This document shows positions 7,183 through 8,083 of a stretch of DNA of 8,083 nt, piece by piece. Below the pieces are notes generated by a model. That model was not told the DNA's origin. It made no database searches and worked only from the letters and a program-made list of their open reading frames with translations. Both the position numbers and the translations under genes were made by a program. The stretch is from an uncultured Verrucomicrobiota bacterium (lineage in GTDB: Bacteria; Verrucomicrobiota; Verrucomicrobiia; Limisphaerales; SXTU01): contig CAIPBN010000022.1 in the NCBI GenBank assembly GCA_903863315.1, forward strand, positions 1 to 8,083, given 5' to 3'. Within the stretch, counting starts at the first letter, position 1. Every line of letters starts with the position of its first letter.

Positions 7183-7715
7183 GGAGGAGCGGAGCTGAAG
7201 GTGGCTTCGTCAGTGGTCAGGCGGCGCTCGATGCACGTCTTGAGCGCGCGATGCAGACGGGAAAGCCGTTGATAAACCGCTTCCAATCCGAGGCCCGTCG
7301 CTCGCGCGACCTCCTCGCACTGTCGGCCCTCGAAATAGCGCAGTTCCAAAAGTCGTCGCCCCTCGGCCGGGGCAAGCTCTAGACACTCACGCAACGCGTC
7401 CACGCGCGGGCCGCTCGTCGGCTCGGCCGCCCACTCGGCTTCTAGCAACTCCAGCACATCAACCTCCAGTGGAACCAGCCCTGTCCGCTGTCGACGCAGC
7501 CAATCAATCGCCTCGTGTCGCACCGTGACGTGTGCCCAGGAAAGCAACTGCGCTTCCTGCTCGAACGGAACGCCCTTGGTCAGAGCCTTCACCGAGACAT
7601 TCTGAAAAATGTCTTCCGCCGCCTGCGCATCGCGCACCACCAGCCACGCGGCCGCCGAGAGGCGGGAGCGGGCGGCGAACAGGACGCGAACGATGATTTC
7701 CTGAGACAAGGCCAT
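7179..7715 (-). CDS. ECF (extracytoplasmic function) RNA polymerase sigma factor, 178 aa
   Basis: The 178-residue length suits an ECF sigma factor with only regions 2 and 4. Region 2 covers about 10-77: D29-AQAAEDIFQNVSVKAL is the core-binding helix (region 2.1/2.2), and SWAHVTVRHEAIDWLRRQR (59-77) is the part that melts and reads the -10 element. Region 4 covers about 105-165: LLELRYFEGRQCEEVARATG (122-141), then LEAVYQRLSRLHRAL (144-158), the helix-turn-helix for the -35 element. ATG 7715 starts the first sensible helix; the reading upstream to 7946 overlaps pdxA and is not protein-like. It is followed by the FecR gene with a 4-bp overlap, so the two should be made together and the FecR protein should hold the sigma factor at the membrane until a signal arrives. 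ECF factors commonly switch on their own operon, here likely the five downstream export genes. No promoter matching a known ECF consensus could be identified with confidence. Confidence 0.93.
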   Translation of the reverse strand: MALSQEIIVRVLFAARSRLSAAAWLVVRDAQAAEDIFQNVSVKALTKGVPFEQEAQLLSWAHVTVRHEAIDWLRRQRTGLVPLEVDVLELLEAEWAAEPTSGPRVDALRECLELAPAEGRRLLELRYFEGRQCEEVARATGLGLEAVYQRLSRLHRALKTCIERRLTTDEATFSSAPP

Positions 7716-7812
7716 GCCGGTTTGAGAGAGAAACGCAACGGGAGCCGAAATCCTGACAGGAATTCGCAGTCTCCGTAGAAACCAAGCCGCGTGAAACCTG
7801 CGACCTGGTCCT
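7716..7812. promoter_or_regulatory. 97-bp spacer upstream of the sigma operon, likely promoter region
   Basis: This is the largest intergenic gap in the window and the only one able to hold a full promoter for the sigma-led operon. It contains an 11-bp dyad, TCCTGaCAGGA, at 7751-7761, with its centre about 40 bp before the sigma start, and two GGTTTC copies on the minus strand 15 bases apart. No clear -35/-10 pair and no hairpin with a T-run to end pdxA transcription were found. The promoter assignment therefore rests on position alone, and read-through from pdxA remains possible. Confidence 0.4.
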
Positions 7813-8083
7813 TCAGCGCTCGAGTTGTGCAGCCGGAGTTGCCAGCCTCGCCGCCAGTCGCACGGCGGCGAAGAGGTTCTCCGCGCTGGCCTTGCCCTGC
7901 CACGCGATGTCGAACGCAGTGCCGTGGTCCACGCTGGTGCGGACAACCGGCAGTCCGAGCGTGGTGTTGACCGCGCTGTCGAAGGCCAGCGCCTTGAGCG
8001 GGATGAGCGCCTGGTCGTGATACATGCAGATAAAGGCGTCCGTCTCGCAGCGGCGCGCGGGGAGGAACGCGGTGTCCGGCGAG
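7813..8083 (-). CDS. pdxA: 4-hydroxythreonine-4-phosphate dehydrogenase PdxA, C-terminal 89 residues (5' part outside window)
   Basis: The open frame enters from the right edge and ends at TGA 7813-7815. The visible residues match the PdxA C-terminus closely: CETDAFICMYHDQALIPLK, AVNTTLGLPVVRTSVDHGTAFDIA, then a GKA segment and a final helix. In E. coli PdxA the His of the YHDQ motif is the third divalent-metal ligand at the dimer active site, and the TLGLP...RTSVDHGTA block helps form the substrate and NAD site; both are intact. PdxA is a cytoplasmic homodimer that oxidises 4-phosphohydroxy-L-threonine with NAD. The product decarboxylates and enters pyridoxal 5'-phosphate synthesis (DXP-dependent route). 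About 240 N-terminal residues are missing because of the window edge, not truncation. It is followed by the 97-bp spacer and the sigma operon and has no obvious functional tie to it. Confidence 0.96.
   Translation of the reverse strand, partial: SPDTAFLPARRCETDAFICMYHDQALIPLKALAFDSAVNTTLGLPVVRTSVDHGTAFDIAWQGKASAENLFAAVRLAARLATPAAQLER

Noticed and set aside
6437..7382. Plus-strand open frames opposite the FecR and sigma genes
   Set aside because: Ser/Arg/Pro-rich translations without motifs; mirror frames of real genes.
7716..7946. Upstream extension of the sigma gene
   Set aside because: It overlaps pdxA, its translation is not protein-like, and the ECF fold begins just after ATG 7715.
1..8083. 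CRISPR array, tRNA/rRNA genes, insertion sequence or attachment site
   Set aside because: No spaced direct repeats, cloverleaf, terminal inverted repeats or transposase/integrase sequence was seen; coding genes fill nearly all of the window.

Overview
The window is an unbroken run of eight genes, all on the minus strand. Transcription goes from high to low coordinates, and the outermost gene at each end is cut by the window edge. The DNA is GC-rich. The gene content points to the Verrucomicrobiota (Pedosphaera/Limisphaerales-like), with Planctomycetota as the main alternative. The reasons are a DUF1592-type cytochrome protein with a PSCyt1 heme domain, a DUF1552 protein, a prepilin-like protein with the H-X9-DG motif and the lysine/alanine-rich stretch after its hydrophobic helix that is common in Pedosphaera relatives, and an ECF sigma factor followed by a FecR-type anti-sigma factor. 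This assignment is inferred from family content; no rRNA or other marker is present.

Layout in transcription order. (1) 8083-7813: C-terminal 89 codons of pdxA (vitamin B6 synthesis). (2) 97-bp spacer with a small dyad. (3) 7715-7179: ECF sigma factor. (4) 7182-5854: membrane-anchored FecR-domain regulator with a long C-terminal beta-rich extension, overlapping the sigma gene by 4 bp (ATGA). (5) 5846-5049: prepilin-like H-X9-DG protein. (6) 5010-3718: Tat-exported DUF1552 protein. (7) 3713-2211: Tat-exported protein that resembles a TIM-barrel glycosidase. (8) 2203-1202: secreted leucine-rich-repeat protein. (9) 1184 to the left edge: exported PSCyt1/DUF1587(/DUF1592) cytochrome-like protein, incomplete.

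From the sigma factor onward the gaps are -4, 7, 38, 4, 7 and 17 bp, so seven genes probably form one transcription unit. The simplest reading is a cell-surface-signalling operon. The FecR-like protein would sense something in the periplasm or envelope and release the sigma factor, and the sigma factor would drive a set of exported proteins: a pseudopilin, a c-type heme protein, a DUF1552 partner, a putative glycosidase and an LRR protein. The substrate is unknown. The putative glycosidase suggests complex carbohydrate, but that is inference. pdxA is probably a housekeeping neighbour.

No gene start has a convincing Shine-Dalgarno sequence at normal spacing. There are no tRNA or rRNA genes, CRISPR arrays, insertion sequences or strong intrinsic terminators, and no stretch over 300 bp lacks a gene.
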